Shown here: positions 1-7,686 of the stretch, in pieces
Position numbering within the stretch: position 1 is the stretch's first letter
How the letters are laid out: every line of letters starts with the position of its first letter
NCBI GenBank assembly: GCA_022827905.1
Contig: JAJEIQ010000032.1
Coordinates: 1-48,494 of the forward strand
Reading direction: 5' to 3'
Origin: Pseudomonadales bacterium
GTDB taxonomy: Bacteria; Pseudomonadota; Gammaproteobacteria; Pseudomonadales; Azotimanducaceae
DNA length: 48,494 nucleotides
The notes under the pieces: generated by a model
Databases searched by the model: none
Seen by the model: the letters and a program-made list of their open reading frames with translations, nothing else
What the model was told of the DNA's origin: nothing
Made by a program: the position numbers and the translations under genes

Positions 1-119
1 GCCGCCCCCCTGCGGTCGCTCCGCTCCCTCCGGAGGGCGGCGGAAAGGCCCGGAACCCGGATCGGGGAACCGGACAGTTTATTTGTTCTAAAACCGGACA
101 TATCTATTTGTTGACGACA
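1..119. mobile_element. Probable insertion-sequence end (IS21-like), truncated by the window edge
   Basis: Two direct repeats lie side by side: AACCGGACAGTTTATTTGTT at 68-87 and a 21-bp variant starting AACCGGACATATC at 92-112. They are followed by TTGACGACA ending at 119. Read on the - strand the element would begin TGTCGTCAACAAATAG. Multiple short terminal repeats and a TG...CA terminus are known features of IS21-family ends, so I infer that an element extends to the left of the window. No transposase reading frame is visible in these 119 bases, so the family assignment is tentative. Confidence 0.45.
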
Positions 120-137
120 GGAGCGTGGCATTCGCCG

Positions 138-166
138 TTGACATAATTTGGCCATCTTCCTATTGT
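138..166 (+). promoter_or_regulatory. Sigma-70-type promoter for the hydratase/lyase operon
   Basis: A perfect -35 box TTGACA at 138-143 is followed by exactly 17 bp and a -10 box TATTGT at 161-166 (4 of 6 consensus positions). Transcription would start near 173, about 65 nt before the ATG at 240. It begins 19 bp after the presumed insertion-sequence end and is the only good promoter upstream of the three + strand genes. Confidence 0.6.
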
Positions 167-239
167 GCATTGAGCTATCCAGTGTTGATCGCTTGCAGCG
201 CGAAGCGGCGTTCGCCGCGGATTGCGGCCAAGGTGGCAT

Positions 240-1496
240 ATGGGTTCGACCATTGCAGAGAAGATTCTGGCCCGGGCGGCGGGGGCCACTGCCGTTGCCG
301 CCGGCGACGAGATTCTTGCTAAGCCGGACTTTGTCATCGCTTACGATTTCCCCGGCTACACCAACGTCATCTTCAAGCAGATGGAAGAGGACTTCGGCAT
401 TGACAAGGTCGCCGAGCCGGAGCGGTTTGCGCTGTTCATCGACCACATGGTTCCGGCCGTCTCGCCCGAGGAGGAGGACCTGCACCAGAACACCCGGGAC
501 TGGGGGGCGAAGAACGGCGTGCCGGTGTATGAGCGGCTAGGGATCGGACACCACGTTGCGTCTGAGTTGGGGTATGCGACGCCGGGCGCCTTTGTGGTGC
601 ACTTTGATGGCCACGTATCGCAGATGGGCACCTTCGGCACGCTCGCCATAGGCATTCGCCGGCATCTGCTCGAGGCGTTCGTCAACGAGCGCATCCAGAT
701 GCAGGTGCCGGCCACCGTGCGCGTAAACCTGCGCGGCGAGGCCCGCCAAGGCGTCATGGCCCGAGATGTCTTCCACCACATCGTGCGGGAACTTGGTCCC
801 GCCGCGTGCCGCTTTCAGGTGCTGGAGATCGGCGGCGAGGCGCTCGAGCACCTTTCCATCGACGGGCGGCAGACCATCAATTGCCTGGCCATGTTCACCG
901 GCGCCGTCACCGCCATCATGAACCCGGACGATCGTACGCTGCCGGTGGCCCTGGAAAGGGCGCGGCTCGACATCGAGCCGGTTTATTCCGATGCGGACGC
1001 GCGCTATTCGGTGGTTCACGACATCGACATCGACGCGCTGGAACCGGTCGTGGTGGTGCCGCCGAGTCCGCGCAACACCCAGAACCTGAAGGACTACGTC
1101 GGCACCGAGGTCCAGGTCGGCTACTTGGGCTCCTGCGCGTCCGGACGCTTGGAAGACTTGGAGATCGCCGCCAAGGTGCTCAAGGGCCAGCACATCAAGC
1201 CGGGCTTTCAACTGCATGTGGTGCCGACCAGCCAGGCGATCATGGAGGAGGCTTCCCGGCGCGGCTACCTGACCGACTTGATCGCCGCCGGGGCTTACGT
1301 CACCTCGTCCTCCTGCGACTACTGCTTCGGCCGCGCCGGCGTGATGACCGCGGGCCAGCGGGCCGTGTCAACCGGCACGCTGAACGTCCGGGGGCGGATG
1401 GGCAGCCCCGACTCCGAAATCTACATCGTCAACGCCGCGGCCGTCGCGGCCTCGGCGATAACCGGTGAAATCACCGATCCGCGAGACTATCTGTAG
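240..1496 (+). CDS. Aconitase/isopropylmalate-isomerase-family hydratase, large subunit (LeuC-like)
   Basis: This 418-residue protein is the [4Fe-4S] subunit of a two-subunit hydro-lyase of the LeuC/homoaconitase/dimethylmaleate-hydratase type, which moves or adds water on a di- or tricarboxylic acid. The three cluster cysteines are present: Cys299 in GSCASGR, and Cys359 and Cys362 in SSCDYCFG. The N-terminal acid/base motif usually DSHT reads DGHV (Asp123, His125). The C-terminal GRMGSPDSE and AITGEITDPR motifs are typical. The ATG at 240 follows an AAGGTGG ribosome site; an upstream in-frame TTG at 222 is less likely. It is the first of three co-directional genes with a LeuD-like subunit and an isocitrate-lyase-family enzyme. 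No leucine genes are nearby, and the pairing with a lyase suggests catabolism of a methylated malate-like acid (compare dimethylmaleate hydratase DmdA of nicotinate fermentation). The substrate is inferred only. Confidence 0.85.
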   Translation: MGSTIAEKILARAAGATAVAAGDEILAKPDFVIAYDFPGYTNVIFKQMEEDFGIDKVAEPERFALFIDHMVPAVSPEEEDLHQNTRDWGAKNGVPVYERLGIGHHVASELGYATPGAFVVHFDGHVSQMGTFGTLAIGIRRHLLEAFVNERIQMQVPATVRVNLRGEARQGVMARDVFHHIVRELGPAACRFQVLEIGGEALEHLSIDGRQTINCLAMFTGAVTAIMNPDDRTLPVALERARLDIEPVYSDADARYSVVHDIDIDALEPVVVVPPSPRNTQNLKDYVGTEVQVGYLGSCASGRLEDLEIAAKVLKGQHIKPGFQLHVVPTSQAIMEEASRRGYLTDLIAAGAYVTSSSCDYCFGRAGVMTAGQRAVSTGTLNVRGRMGSPDSEIYIVNAAAVAASAITGEITDPRDYL

Positions 1497-1506
1497 GCTG
1501 CATTGC

Positions 1507-2022
1507 ATGGCGCTGCGGAATCTTGAAGGCCGCGTGGCCTGGATGTTCGAAGCCGCCGACTTCGATGTCGATGAGATCGTTGGCGTCAAGAACATCAAAA
1601 TCCAGGATGTCGAAAAGCTCGCGGAAGTTGCCATGCGGACGTTCGATCCTGGGTTCCATGCCAAGGTGCAGGCCGGGGACCTGCTGGTCGGCAATCACAA
1701 TTTCGGCTACGGACACCCGCACTATCCGCCGATGATTGCGATGCGGCGTCTGGGCATTGCCGGGGTGATCGCCGAAAGCTTCTCGCCGGGCTATTGGCGG
1801 GGCGAGATCGCCATGGGCTTCCCCCAGGTTGCGTGCCCCGGAATACTGGCGGCGGTCAATCGCTGGGACCGGCTCGAAGTGGACTGGGCGGCTGGCGTCG
1901 TGCGCAACCTCACCGAAGGCACGAGTCTTGGCTTCGAACCGCTCGCGGTTGCCGACCGTCAAATGCTGGAGTCGGGCGGCCTGATTGGCTACCTGCACGC
2001 CCGCAGCGCTCAAGTGACTTGA
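1507..2022 (+). CDS. Aconitase-family small (swivel) subunit, LeuD-like, with altered catalytic loop
   Basis: This 171-residue protein has the size and position of the LeuD/DmdB swivelling subunit and starts 10 nt after the large-subunit gene. The region around residues 60-73, VGNHNFGYGHPHY, aligns with the family motif G-x-NFG-x-GSSREH. The Ser-Ser-Arg-Glu-His stretch is replaced by His-Pro-His-Tyr-Pro (residues 70-74). In aconitase this loop supplies the catalytic base serine and a substrate-carboxylate arginine, so chemistry or substrate must differ, or activity is lost. The downstream AGVIAESFSPGYWRGEIAMG stretch matches the usual (A)VIAxSFAxIFxxN region. An in-frame GTG at 1465 would overlap the upstream gene and is not favoured. 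The reading frame is intact and operon placement is kept, which argues against a decayed gene. Confidence 0.8.
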   Translation: MALRNLEGRVAWMFEAADFDVDEIVGVKNIKIQDVEKLAEVAMRTFDPGFHAKVQAGDLLVGNHNFGYGHPHYPPMIAMRRLGIAGVIAESFSPGYWRGEIAMGFPQVACPGILAAVNRWDRLEVDWAAGVVRNLTEGTSLGFEPLAVADRQMLESGGLIGYLHARSAQVT

Positions 2023-2041
2023 AGGGACAGGAATCAATCGT

Positions 2042-2911
2042 ATGAATGCCATAGGGAAAAGTGCAATTGCCGAAGCCGCCAAGGGCGGCCGGACCGTTTG
2101 GGCGGCCGGGGCATACGATGCGTTGTCGGCGCGGCTCATCGAGGAAGCGGGCTTTGCGGCGGCGATGACGACGGGGTTCGGCGTCTCCGCGTCCCATCTG
2201 GGCCAACCGGACCTGGAGTTGTACACCATGTCCGAGAATCTCAACGTGGTGGGCAACATCGTCGATTCGGTCACGATTCCGGTGATTGCGGACACCGACA
2301 CCGGCTACGGCAACGCCATCAACGTCATGCGCACAGTGCGGGAATTCGAGCGGGCCGGCGTTGCCGGCATGATCTTCGAGGACCAGGAATCGCCGAAACG
2401 CTGCCCGGCCGCGGCCAACCGGGTGGAGTTGCTGCCGCTGCCGGAGGGCGCCGCCAAGATTCGCGCAGCCACCCACGCCAGGCGCAACGAGGATGTGCTG
2501 ATTATCGCCCGCACCGATGCCATGGACGAAGCGGAGGCGGTGGACCGCGGCCAAGCCTACGTCGAGGCGGGGGCCGACCTGGTGCAGCCCATATCGAAGT
2601 GTTTCAGCGACTTCGATGGTTTGGTCCGGTTTCGGGAAGCGGTGCGTGTTCCGCTGTCGCTGCAGCTGCTGGGCTGGCTGGAAACCGACTTGACGCCCGA
2701 CCAAGTGGAGCAGGTGGCGGGGCTGGCCGTCTTTCCGCTGGTTGGGCTCATGACCGCGACCGCAGCGCTCCGGGCCAATCTAGGTGCGCTGGCCAAGCGG
2801 CGTTCGTCCACGCAGCTGCCCAACGAAGTGACGACGATGGGCGAATTCAAGTCGATCGTTGGCTTTGACGAACTCGAGGCCATGCAGAGCCGCTTTCTGG
2901 TCGGTCGTTGA
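2042..2911 (+). CDS. Isocitrate lyase/PEP mutase-family C-C lyase (2-methylisocitrate or 2,3-dimethylmalate lyase-like)
   Basis: This 289-residue TIM-barrel enzyme should cleave a 2-hydroxy-dicarboxylate by retro-Claisen/aldol chemistry, giving pyruvate or glyoxylate plus a carboxylic acid. Visible family motifs are AGAYDALSA (residues 22-30), the Mg-binding ADTDTGYG (83-90), EDQESPKRC (113-121) and ARTDA (156-160). Cys121 corresponds to the catalytic cysteine of true lyases, which excludes a PEP mutase. The usual K(K/R)CGH reads KRCPAAANR here, so the active-site loop is unusual. It follows the LeuD-like gene by 19 nt and probably acts on the product of that hydratase. Known precedents for a LeuCD-like hydratase plus such a lyase are dimethylmaleate/dimethylmalate in nicotinate fermentation and methylcitrate/methylisocitrate. 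Which applies cannot be read from the sequence. Confidence 0.85.
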   Translation: MNAIGKSAIAEAAKGGRTVWAAGAYDALSARLIEEAGFAAAMTTGFGVSASHLGQPDLELYTMSENLNVVGNIVDSVTIPVIADTDTGYGNAINVMRTVREFERAGVAGMIFEDQESPKRCPAAANRVELLPLPEGAAKIRAATHARRNEDVLIIARTDAMDEAEAVDRGQAYVEAGADLVQPISKCFSDFDGLVRFREAVRVPLSLQLLGWLETDLTPDQVEQVAGLAVFPLVGLMTATAALRANLGALAKRRSSTQLPNEVTTMGEFKSIVGFDELEAMQSRFLVGR

Positions 2912-2935
2912 GCTGAACAGGGGCGGCGAACGGAC

Positions 2936-3733
2936 TCAAGACGCTGCGTCGAGCGTCTCCCAGAGCCCGGCCACTAACTTCTGAAACCCATCGGTCGCGT
3001 GGAGGGCACGAACGTTGCGCGGCCTCGGCAGGTCGATGGGAACGTCGGCAACGATGCGGCCGGGGCGCGGCGACATGACGATCACCCGGTCGGACAGCGC
3101 TGCCGCCTCCGCCAGGTCATGGGTGACCAACACCACCGTGCTGGCGGAGACCTGCTCCCAGAGTTCGACCAGTTGGTCCTGCAGGTTGATCTTGGTCAGC
3201 GCGTCCAGTGCCCCGAAGGGTTCGTCGAGCATGACGAAGCGGCTGCGCAGCGAGAAGGTGCGGGCCAGCGCGACCCGCTGGCGCATGCCTTGGGACAGTT
3301 CGGCGGGCAGCGCGTGCTTGAAATCCCCGAGGCCGACTGATTTCAGCAGTTGCTCGACTTGGGGCGTGCGCTCGGCAGCATCGCCAATGCGGGTGGCTAG
3401 GGCGAAATCGACGTTGCCAAACGCCGACTTCCACGGCATCAGAGCGTCTCTGGCGAACATGCGGGCGGTATCGCGCCGGCCGGCTCGGGGCGGGCGGCCC
3501 GCCAGCCGCACGGCGCCGGTCTGCACGTTCAACAGACCGCTTAAGATGTCGAGCAGCGTCGTTTTGCCGCAGCCGCTCGCGCCGACCAAGGAGACGAACT
3601 GGCCAGCGGGGATCTCCAGGTTCAGGTTGCTAAGCGCTTCGACGGACTCATCGCCGCGCCCGTACGCATGGCTGAGACCGCGAATGTCGATGCCTTCCGG
3701 CGCCGACTCGGAGCCCATCGTGGAAGTCTCCAC
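2936..3733 (-). CDS. ABC importer ATPase, nitrate/sulfonate/taurine type (SsuB/TauB-like)
   Basis: This 265-residue ATPase energises the importer formed with the permease and lipoprotein encoded just upstream. It shows Walker A GASGCGKTT, the signature LSQGMRQRVALAR, Walker B FVMLDEPFGALD and the switch histidine in VLVTHDLAEAA, followed by the C-terminal MSPRPGRI typical of this subfamily. The start may be 3733 or the internal ATG at 3718. It is the last gene of a five-gene - strand operon hyuA-hyuB-permease-lipoprotein-ATPase, and it faces the lyase gene across a 24-nt gap. Family members import aromatic or aliphatic sulfonates, pyrimidine precursors, or N-compounds. The actual ligand is unknown. 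Confidence 0.9.
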   Translation of the reverse strand: METSTMGSESAPEGIDIRGLSHAYGRGDESVEALSNLNLEIPAGQFVSLVGASGCGKTTLLDILSGLLNVQTGAVRLAGRPPRAGRRDTARMFARDALMPWKSAFGNVDFALATRIGDAAERTPQVEQLLKSVGLGDFKHALPAELSQGMRQRVALARTFSLRSRFVMLDEPFGALDALTKINLQDQLVELWEQVSASTVVLVTHDLAEAAALSDRVIVMSPRPGRIVADVPIDLPRPRNVRALHATDGFQKLVAGLWETLDAAS

Positions 3734-3761
3734 CGCTTAGGACGCTGCGTCCATCGCCGGT

Positions 3762-4880
3762 CTATTGGCAGGCGCCGGCGCAAGTGGGTGCCTTGGCATA
3801 GACCACGTCCGCAAAGGGGATGCGTTGGTCGATCAGGTTGAATCGCAGCGCATAGGCGTTCCAGAGATCGATGGCGGCGGGGCTGATCCGGTAGCCCCAA
3901 TAGCGCCGGTAGTTGCGCACCATCCGCTCCATGACCTCCTTGTTCTGGGCTTCGGACAACGCGGCGACCGGCGCGTGGCGGCTGGCTAGGTCGAGCATCT
4001 CCTCATGATTTTCGGGCTCGCGAATCCAGTCGATGGCGTCGCGCATTGCGGCGATGAAGGCATCGGCGCGGGCGGGTTGGTCGCGGACCAATGCACCCCT
4101 GGCCACCCATCCCGCGTACAGCCCCCGGTACTGCAGGGCGGGTGGGCCGTCGTCGGCAAGGACCAGCACTGGGCGCGCGAGGTCGAGGGTTTCCAGGAGT
4201 TCGGGTACCGGAGCGAAGGTCATCTGCGCGTCCACGGCACCCGCCTGCCAGGACGACAGCGTGGTCGCGGCGCTGCCGGTGGCGACGAAGTCGACGTCTT
4301 CCACGGCGAGGCCCGCTTCCTCAAGCATCAGCACCGCAGCCAAGTAAACCGTGCTGCCGATCGCGTTGACGCCGATGCGGCGCCCCGCCAATTGCCGAAC
4401 GATCGCGTCGCGGCTCTGCTCCGGCAACGGCACGTGAGTGCCGACCGGCAGGTCAGTGCCGACCGGCACGTGATTGCCGACCACCAGGGTGACGTAGTTG
4501 GTGCTTTCGTTGCCGACGAGGTACTTGAGGTCGATGCCTTTGTCGATGTTGGCCAGGACCAAGTCCGGTGCGCTTTCCACCACGTCCATGCTGCCGCCGA
4601 TCAGCGCCGCGATGGCCGCCGACGAGGAGTTGGCCGGCAACCGCTCCACGGAAAGCCCCCGCTGTTGGAAGAAACCCTTCTCAACCGCAACGTGCACAGG
4701 CATCGAACTGTAGGCGCCAGTGAACACCTGAACGCGCAGCGGGCCGTTCTCGCGGCCCCCCTCGGCGCTGCAGCCGCCGATAAGGAGCAGGGCGGTCGCA
4801 GCCAGCCAGAGCCACCAGCCCTGGATCGAGGGCGTCCCGCCCTCGTCCGCAATCGAGTGGGTGAAGCTAGGCCTTCTCAT
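3762..4880 (-). CDS. Periplasmic solute-binding lipoprotein, NMT1/SsuA-like
   Basis: This 372-residue protein captures the substrate of the importer. A hydrophobic stretch (residues 22-36) ends in the lipobox LIGGC with Cys37, so it should be a lipoprotein anchored to the membrane. The mature part begins with GPLRVQVFTGAYSSMP and continues with AVEKGFFQQRGL, the usual NMT1/SsuA opening. I chose the ATG at 4880 because it overlaps the permease stop as ATGA; an ATG at 4901 is possible. Two oddities are present. Residues 12-18 (EGGTPSI) are encoded by a copy of the 19-bp palindromic repeat, which lengthens the signal peptide's n-region. Residues 134-151 are three tandem hexapeptides (VGNHVP, VGTDLP, VGTHVP) made by an 18-nt tandem repeat. 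Confidence 0.88.
   Translation of the reverse strand: MRRPSFTHSIADEGGTPSIQGWWLWLAATALLLIGGCSAEGGRENGPLRVQVFTGAYSSMPVHVAVEKGFFQQRGLSVERLPANSSSAAIAALIGGSMDVVESAPDLVLANIDKGIDLKYLVGNESTNYVTLVVGNHVPVGTDLPVGTHVPLPEQSRDAIVRQLAGRRIGVNAIGSTVYLAAVLMLEEAGLAVEDVDFVATGSAATTLSSWQAGAVDAQMTFAPVPELLETLDLARPVLVLADDGPPALQYRGLYAGWVARGALVRDQPARADAFIAAMRDAIDWIREPENHEEMLDLASRHAPVAALSEAQNKEVMERMVRNYRRYWGYRISPAAIDLWNAYALRFNLIDQRIPFADVVYAKAPTCAGACQ
4429..4482 (-). repeat. 18-nt tandem repeat, three units, inside the lipoprotein gene
   Basis: The units at 4429-4446, 4447-4464 and 4465-4482 read GGCACGTGAGTGCCGACC, GGCAGGTCAGTGCCGACC and GGCACGTGATTGCCGACC on the + strand, so they differ at only a few positions. Because the unit is a multiple of three it adds whole hexapeptides and can change copy number without a frameshift. 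Confidence 0.9.
4827..4845 (+). repeat. REP-like 19-bp palindrome, copy A (GTCCC loop)
   Basis: The sequence CGAGGGCGTCCCGCCCTCG has 7-bp arms CGAGGGC/GCCCTCG around a GTCCC loop. It is preceded by GGAT, as in the copy at 26067-26085. It lies within the lipoprotein gene and codes for EGGTPS in the signal-peptide region. Confidence 0.85.
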
Positions 4881-5644
4881 ACCGCGATTGGAGCGTGCCA
4901 CTTGGCGATGGACCGTTCGATTCGGGACATCGCTGCCGTTAAGGCGGTGGTAATGAGGACCAGGGCGATCAGGGTGGCGAAGACGCCGTTCGGATTGAAG
5001 GTGTTCGAGTAGTAGCTCACCAGGGTGCCCAGCCCCTTGCCACCGGCGATGAGTTCCGCGGTGATGACGCCGAGCACCGTGTAGATCATGCCCAGGCGCA
5101 GGCCCGCGAAGATGGCTGGCAGCGCACTCGGCACGATGATCTCCACGAAAACCCGCCAGCGGGGAATGGCTAGGCTGCGGGCCAATCGCAGGTGGTCCGG
5201 ATCGGTCGATTTGGCGCCCGCCATGGTGTAGGAAAGCAGCACGAAGTACATGATGGAGACGCCGGAAGCGACCTTCTGCTCCATGCCGATGCCGAACCAG
5301 AGAATGAACAGCGGGATCAGCGCCACCCGGGGCAACGCATTCAAGGCGTCGATGATGGGCGCCGCCAGCCGCTCCGCGGTCGGGAAGGCGGTCATGAGCA
5401 ACGCGGTCAGCAACGCAAGCACCGCGCCCAGCACGAAGGCGATGAACACCGCCTCCAAGGTGATCACGGCGGCCTTGGGAAAGGTGCCATCAACCACCAG
5501 TTCGATGAAGTCCAATAGAAACTCGGATGGTTGGCCGATCAGCCCGCGGGGCAGGGCGCCGCTCTGGGCTGCCGCCTCCCAAGCGACGCCCCAGACGGCG
5601 ATCAACAGCAGGCGGCCGCCTGCCAAGGTGAGTCGTTCCTTCAT
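4877..5644 (-). CDS. ABC importer permease, SsuC/TauC-like
   Basis: This 255-residue inner-membrane protein has about six hydrophobic segments (for example LLLIAVWGVAWEA, AVFIAFVLGAVLALLTALL and TLIALVLITTALTAAM). A cytoplasmic coupling helix, LARSLAIPRWRVFVEIIVP, follows MAGAKSTDPDHLRL and should contact the ATPase. I chose the ATG at 5644, preceded by GGAG seven bases upstream; a longer frame begins at 5716 and would overlap hyuB. Its stop overlaps the lipoprotein start by 4 nt, so translation is probably coupled. It forms one transporter with its two downstream neighbours. Being in an operon with HyuAB implies that the imported compound is the HyuAB substrate or its precursor. Confidence 0.9.
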   Translation of the reverse strand: MKERLTLAGGRLLLIAVWGVAWEAAAQSGALPRGLIGQPSEFLLDFIELVVDGTFPKAAVITLEAVFIAFVLGAVLALLTALLMTAFPTAERLAAPIIDALNALPRVALIPLFILWFGIGMEQKVASGVSIMYFVLLSYTMAGAKSTDPDHLRLARSLAIPRWRVFVEIIVPSALPAIFAGLRLGMIYTVLGVITAELIAGGKGLGTLVSYYSNTFNPNGVFATLIALVLITTALTAAMSRIERSIAKWHAPIAV

Positions 5645-5690
5645 GGTGAAGCTCCGCAAAATGACGCTTGACCGGCCTGTTGCTGGCCGT

Positions 5691-7661
5691 TCACGCCCAA
5701 TCCGCTTCCAGTTCACTGAGCAGCTCTAGCACTTCGTCCGCAGTGGGGTTGGGAGAGAGGCGCTCCACGGTGCGCAGGTAGGCCCGCTCCTGGGCGATCC
5801 TTTGGCCGTTGGGCGGGAATTTCCGGCACCAGTCCGCGATGGCTGCGTAGGCCTCCTGCCAGTCGGCCTGCCACTGGGACCGGCCGGGTCCGAAATCCAC
5901 CGCGACAGGGTGCCCGGACTTCCCGGAACGGGCGCGCAACGCGGCTGTGGCCGGCCCATCGACTTGGCCATCCTCAGTCAGCGCCACGCCGTATAGCGCG
6001 CGTCCGCGCTCGGCGGAGACCAGCCCGTCCAGGATGTCGTGGCGCACCCGCTCAGGATGGCGCTCCAGCGGGTCGCCGAAACCGCCGCCGCCGCCGCCGC
6101 CGACAATCAGAACGTCGCCGGGGTGCGGCCGATAGACGGCCTGCTTGCCGATGTTGTCCTCCGTTCCGTCCGCTTTGCGAACCAGGCTGAAGCTCGGCAC
6201 TGCGGCCTTGCCGCCGTCCACGCCCCAGGCCGCGAATTTATGGCGGTCCTTGCCACGGGTGACCACGGTCGCCCGGTGGTCGGTCAACTCGAATGCGTAC
6301 TCGACGCCGAATCCGCCCCGCAGCCGCCCGGCGCCTTCCGAATCGGTGCGTAGCGCGAACCGATGCACCCGCACCGGCGCCTCGGCCTCGAGCACCTCGG
6401 TGGGAATGTTGCGCAGCGCCGCGGTCGGGAAGTCGGTTGCGGAAATGCCATCGAGACCGAGGCCGCCTCCGGAGCCGCCGACCACCGCATTGGCTGCCAC
6501 CACCCGGGTGGCGCCGGACAGGTCGGCGGTGGATACCGAGATGACGGCGAGTTGTCCCGCCCCGCCGGCCGGGAGGCCACCGGGAATCGCGCTCGCCAGC
6601 GCGCCGAGGGTCATGTCGTGAACCCGCATGGAGGTCACCACGCGCATGCCGCAGGCGGCCGGAAACGAGGCGTTGACAAAGGAGTGTTCGGGCAGCGTCA
6701 AGTCGATGCAGCGCAGCATGCCGGCATTGAAGATCCGGCCCTCAGTGGCAGTGACCACGAAGTTCATGATGGCGAGGGACAGCATGGGGTGGTGCTTCTG
6801 GCCGCCCGCGGGCATATTGATGGCTGAGGCCACTTGTGGGTCCGAACCGGAGAAGTCCAGCTCCACGGTGCCGTCGCCCCTGGCGGTGACCACCAGCTTG
6901 GCCCGAATGGGCACGGGGCTCACGTAGTTGTCCTCCAGGTACTCGACGAACTCGTAGGAACCGGCGGGAATCTCCTTGAGCACCGCCTTGGTGAGGGCCT
7001 CCGCCCGGTAGAGGCTCCCGTACATGGCGCTGCGCACGGTCGCCGGATCGTAGCGGCTGACCAGTTGCCCGAGCCGTTCCTCGGCCCGGTTCAGGCCGGC
7101 CACCGCGGCGCCCAAGTCGCCCCAGTTCATTTCCGGGCTGCGGCAGTTGCTGGAGATCATGGCCACCACGTCCTCGTTGAGCACCCCCTCCCGGTACAGC
7201 TTGGTGGAGCGGATGCGCAGCCCCTCCTGGAAGACCTCCCCGTTTGTCCCGTCGATGCTGCCCGGCACCTTGCCGCCGATATCGCTGCAGTGGATGAACG
7301 CCCAGGCGAAGCACAGCAGTTCGCCGTCGGCGAAGATGGGCTTCAAGAAGTAGACGTCATTCAAGTGGGTGACCATGCCGGCGGTGGTGTAGGGATCGTT
7401 GGTGATGGCGACATCGCCGGGCGCCCAGTCGGCGAAGGCTTCGATGCCTGGCGCCATGGGGACGCCCACCAGCGCGGTGACGCCCGTGGCATCGACTACC
7501 GCGAACTGCTCGCCCTCCGGGGTCACCAGGGCGGTGCCGAAGTCCAGGGTTTCCTTGACGAAGGTGGTGTGCGCCGAACGCTGGATGATCCAGCCCATTT
7601 CATTGACGATGGCGCGGAACAGGTTGGCGAAGATCTCCGTGTTGATGGCAGCCGAAGTCAT
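5691..7661 (-). CDS. hyuB: Hydantoinase/oxoprolinase-family B subunit
   Basis: This 656-residue protein is the HyuB partner of the gene just upstream. The family comprises ATP-dependent N-methylhydantoinases, 5-oxoprolinases and acetone or acetophenone carboxylases, which phosphorylate an enolisable carbonyl to open a ring or carboxylate a ketone. It starts INTEIFANLFRAIVNEMG and carries the conserved DFGTALVTPEG and ITNDPYTTAGMVTHLNDV blocks, as well as HPMLSLAIMNFV. A glycine run, GGGGGGGFGDP, matches the family's GGGGxGDP signature. The last 100 or so residues (from about 555) extend past the usual core. The substrate is unknown, but a lactam, hydantoin or similar ring fits the island's other genes. 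The 25-nt gap to hyuA suggests a single transcript. Confidence 0.9.
   Translation of the reverse strand: MTSAAINTEIFANLFRAIVNEMGWIIQRSAHTTFVKETLDFGTALVTPEGEQFAVVDATGVTALVGVPMAPGIEAFADWAPGDVAITNDPYTTAGMVTHLNDVYFLKPIFADGELLCFAWAFIHCSDIGGKVPGSIDGTNGEVFQEGLRIRSTKLYREGVLNEDVVAMISSNCRSPEMNWGDLGAAVAGLNRAEERLGQLVSRYDPATVRSAMYGSLYRAEALTKAVLKEIPAGSYEFVEYLEDNYVSPVPIRAKLVVTARGDGTVELDFSGSDPQVASAINMPAGGQKHHPMLSLAIMNFVVTATEGRIFNAGMLRCIDLTLPEHSFVNASFPAACGMRVVTSMRVHDMTLGALASAIPGGLPAGGAGQLAVISVSTADLSGATRVVAANAVVGGSGGGLGLDGISATDFPTAALRNIPTEVLEAEAPVRVHRFALRTDSEGAGRLRGGFGVEYAFELTDHRATVVTRGKDRHKFAAWGVDGGKAAVPSFSLVRKADGTEDNIGKQAVYRPHPGDVLIVGGGGGGGFGDPLERHPERVRHDILDGLVSAERGRALYGVALTEDGQVDGPATAALRARSGKSGHPVAVDFGPGRSQWQADWQEAYAAIADWCRKFPPNGQRIAQERAYLRTVERLSPNPTADEVLELLSELEADWA
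6082..6102 (+). repeat. (CCG)7 trinucleotide run in hyuB
   Basis: Seven uninterrupted CCG units on the + strand encode seven glycines on the - strand just before FGDP in HyuB. Since relatives have a shorter or interrupted glycine run, the tract may be prone to slippage. The frame would be kept. Confidence 0.8.
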
Positions 7662-7686
7662 CTGCGATCCTTGGCGTTCATTGGCT

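Noticed and set aside
222-239. Upstream TTG start for the LeuC-like gene
   Set aside because: The ATG at 240 has a good ribosome site five bases upstream and gives the family-like N-terminus; the TTG adds six residues without similarity.
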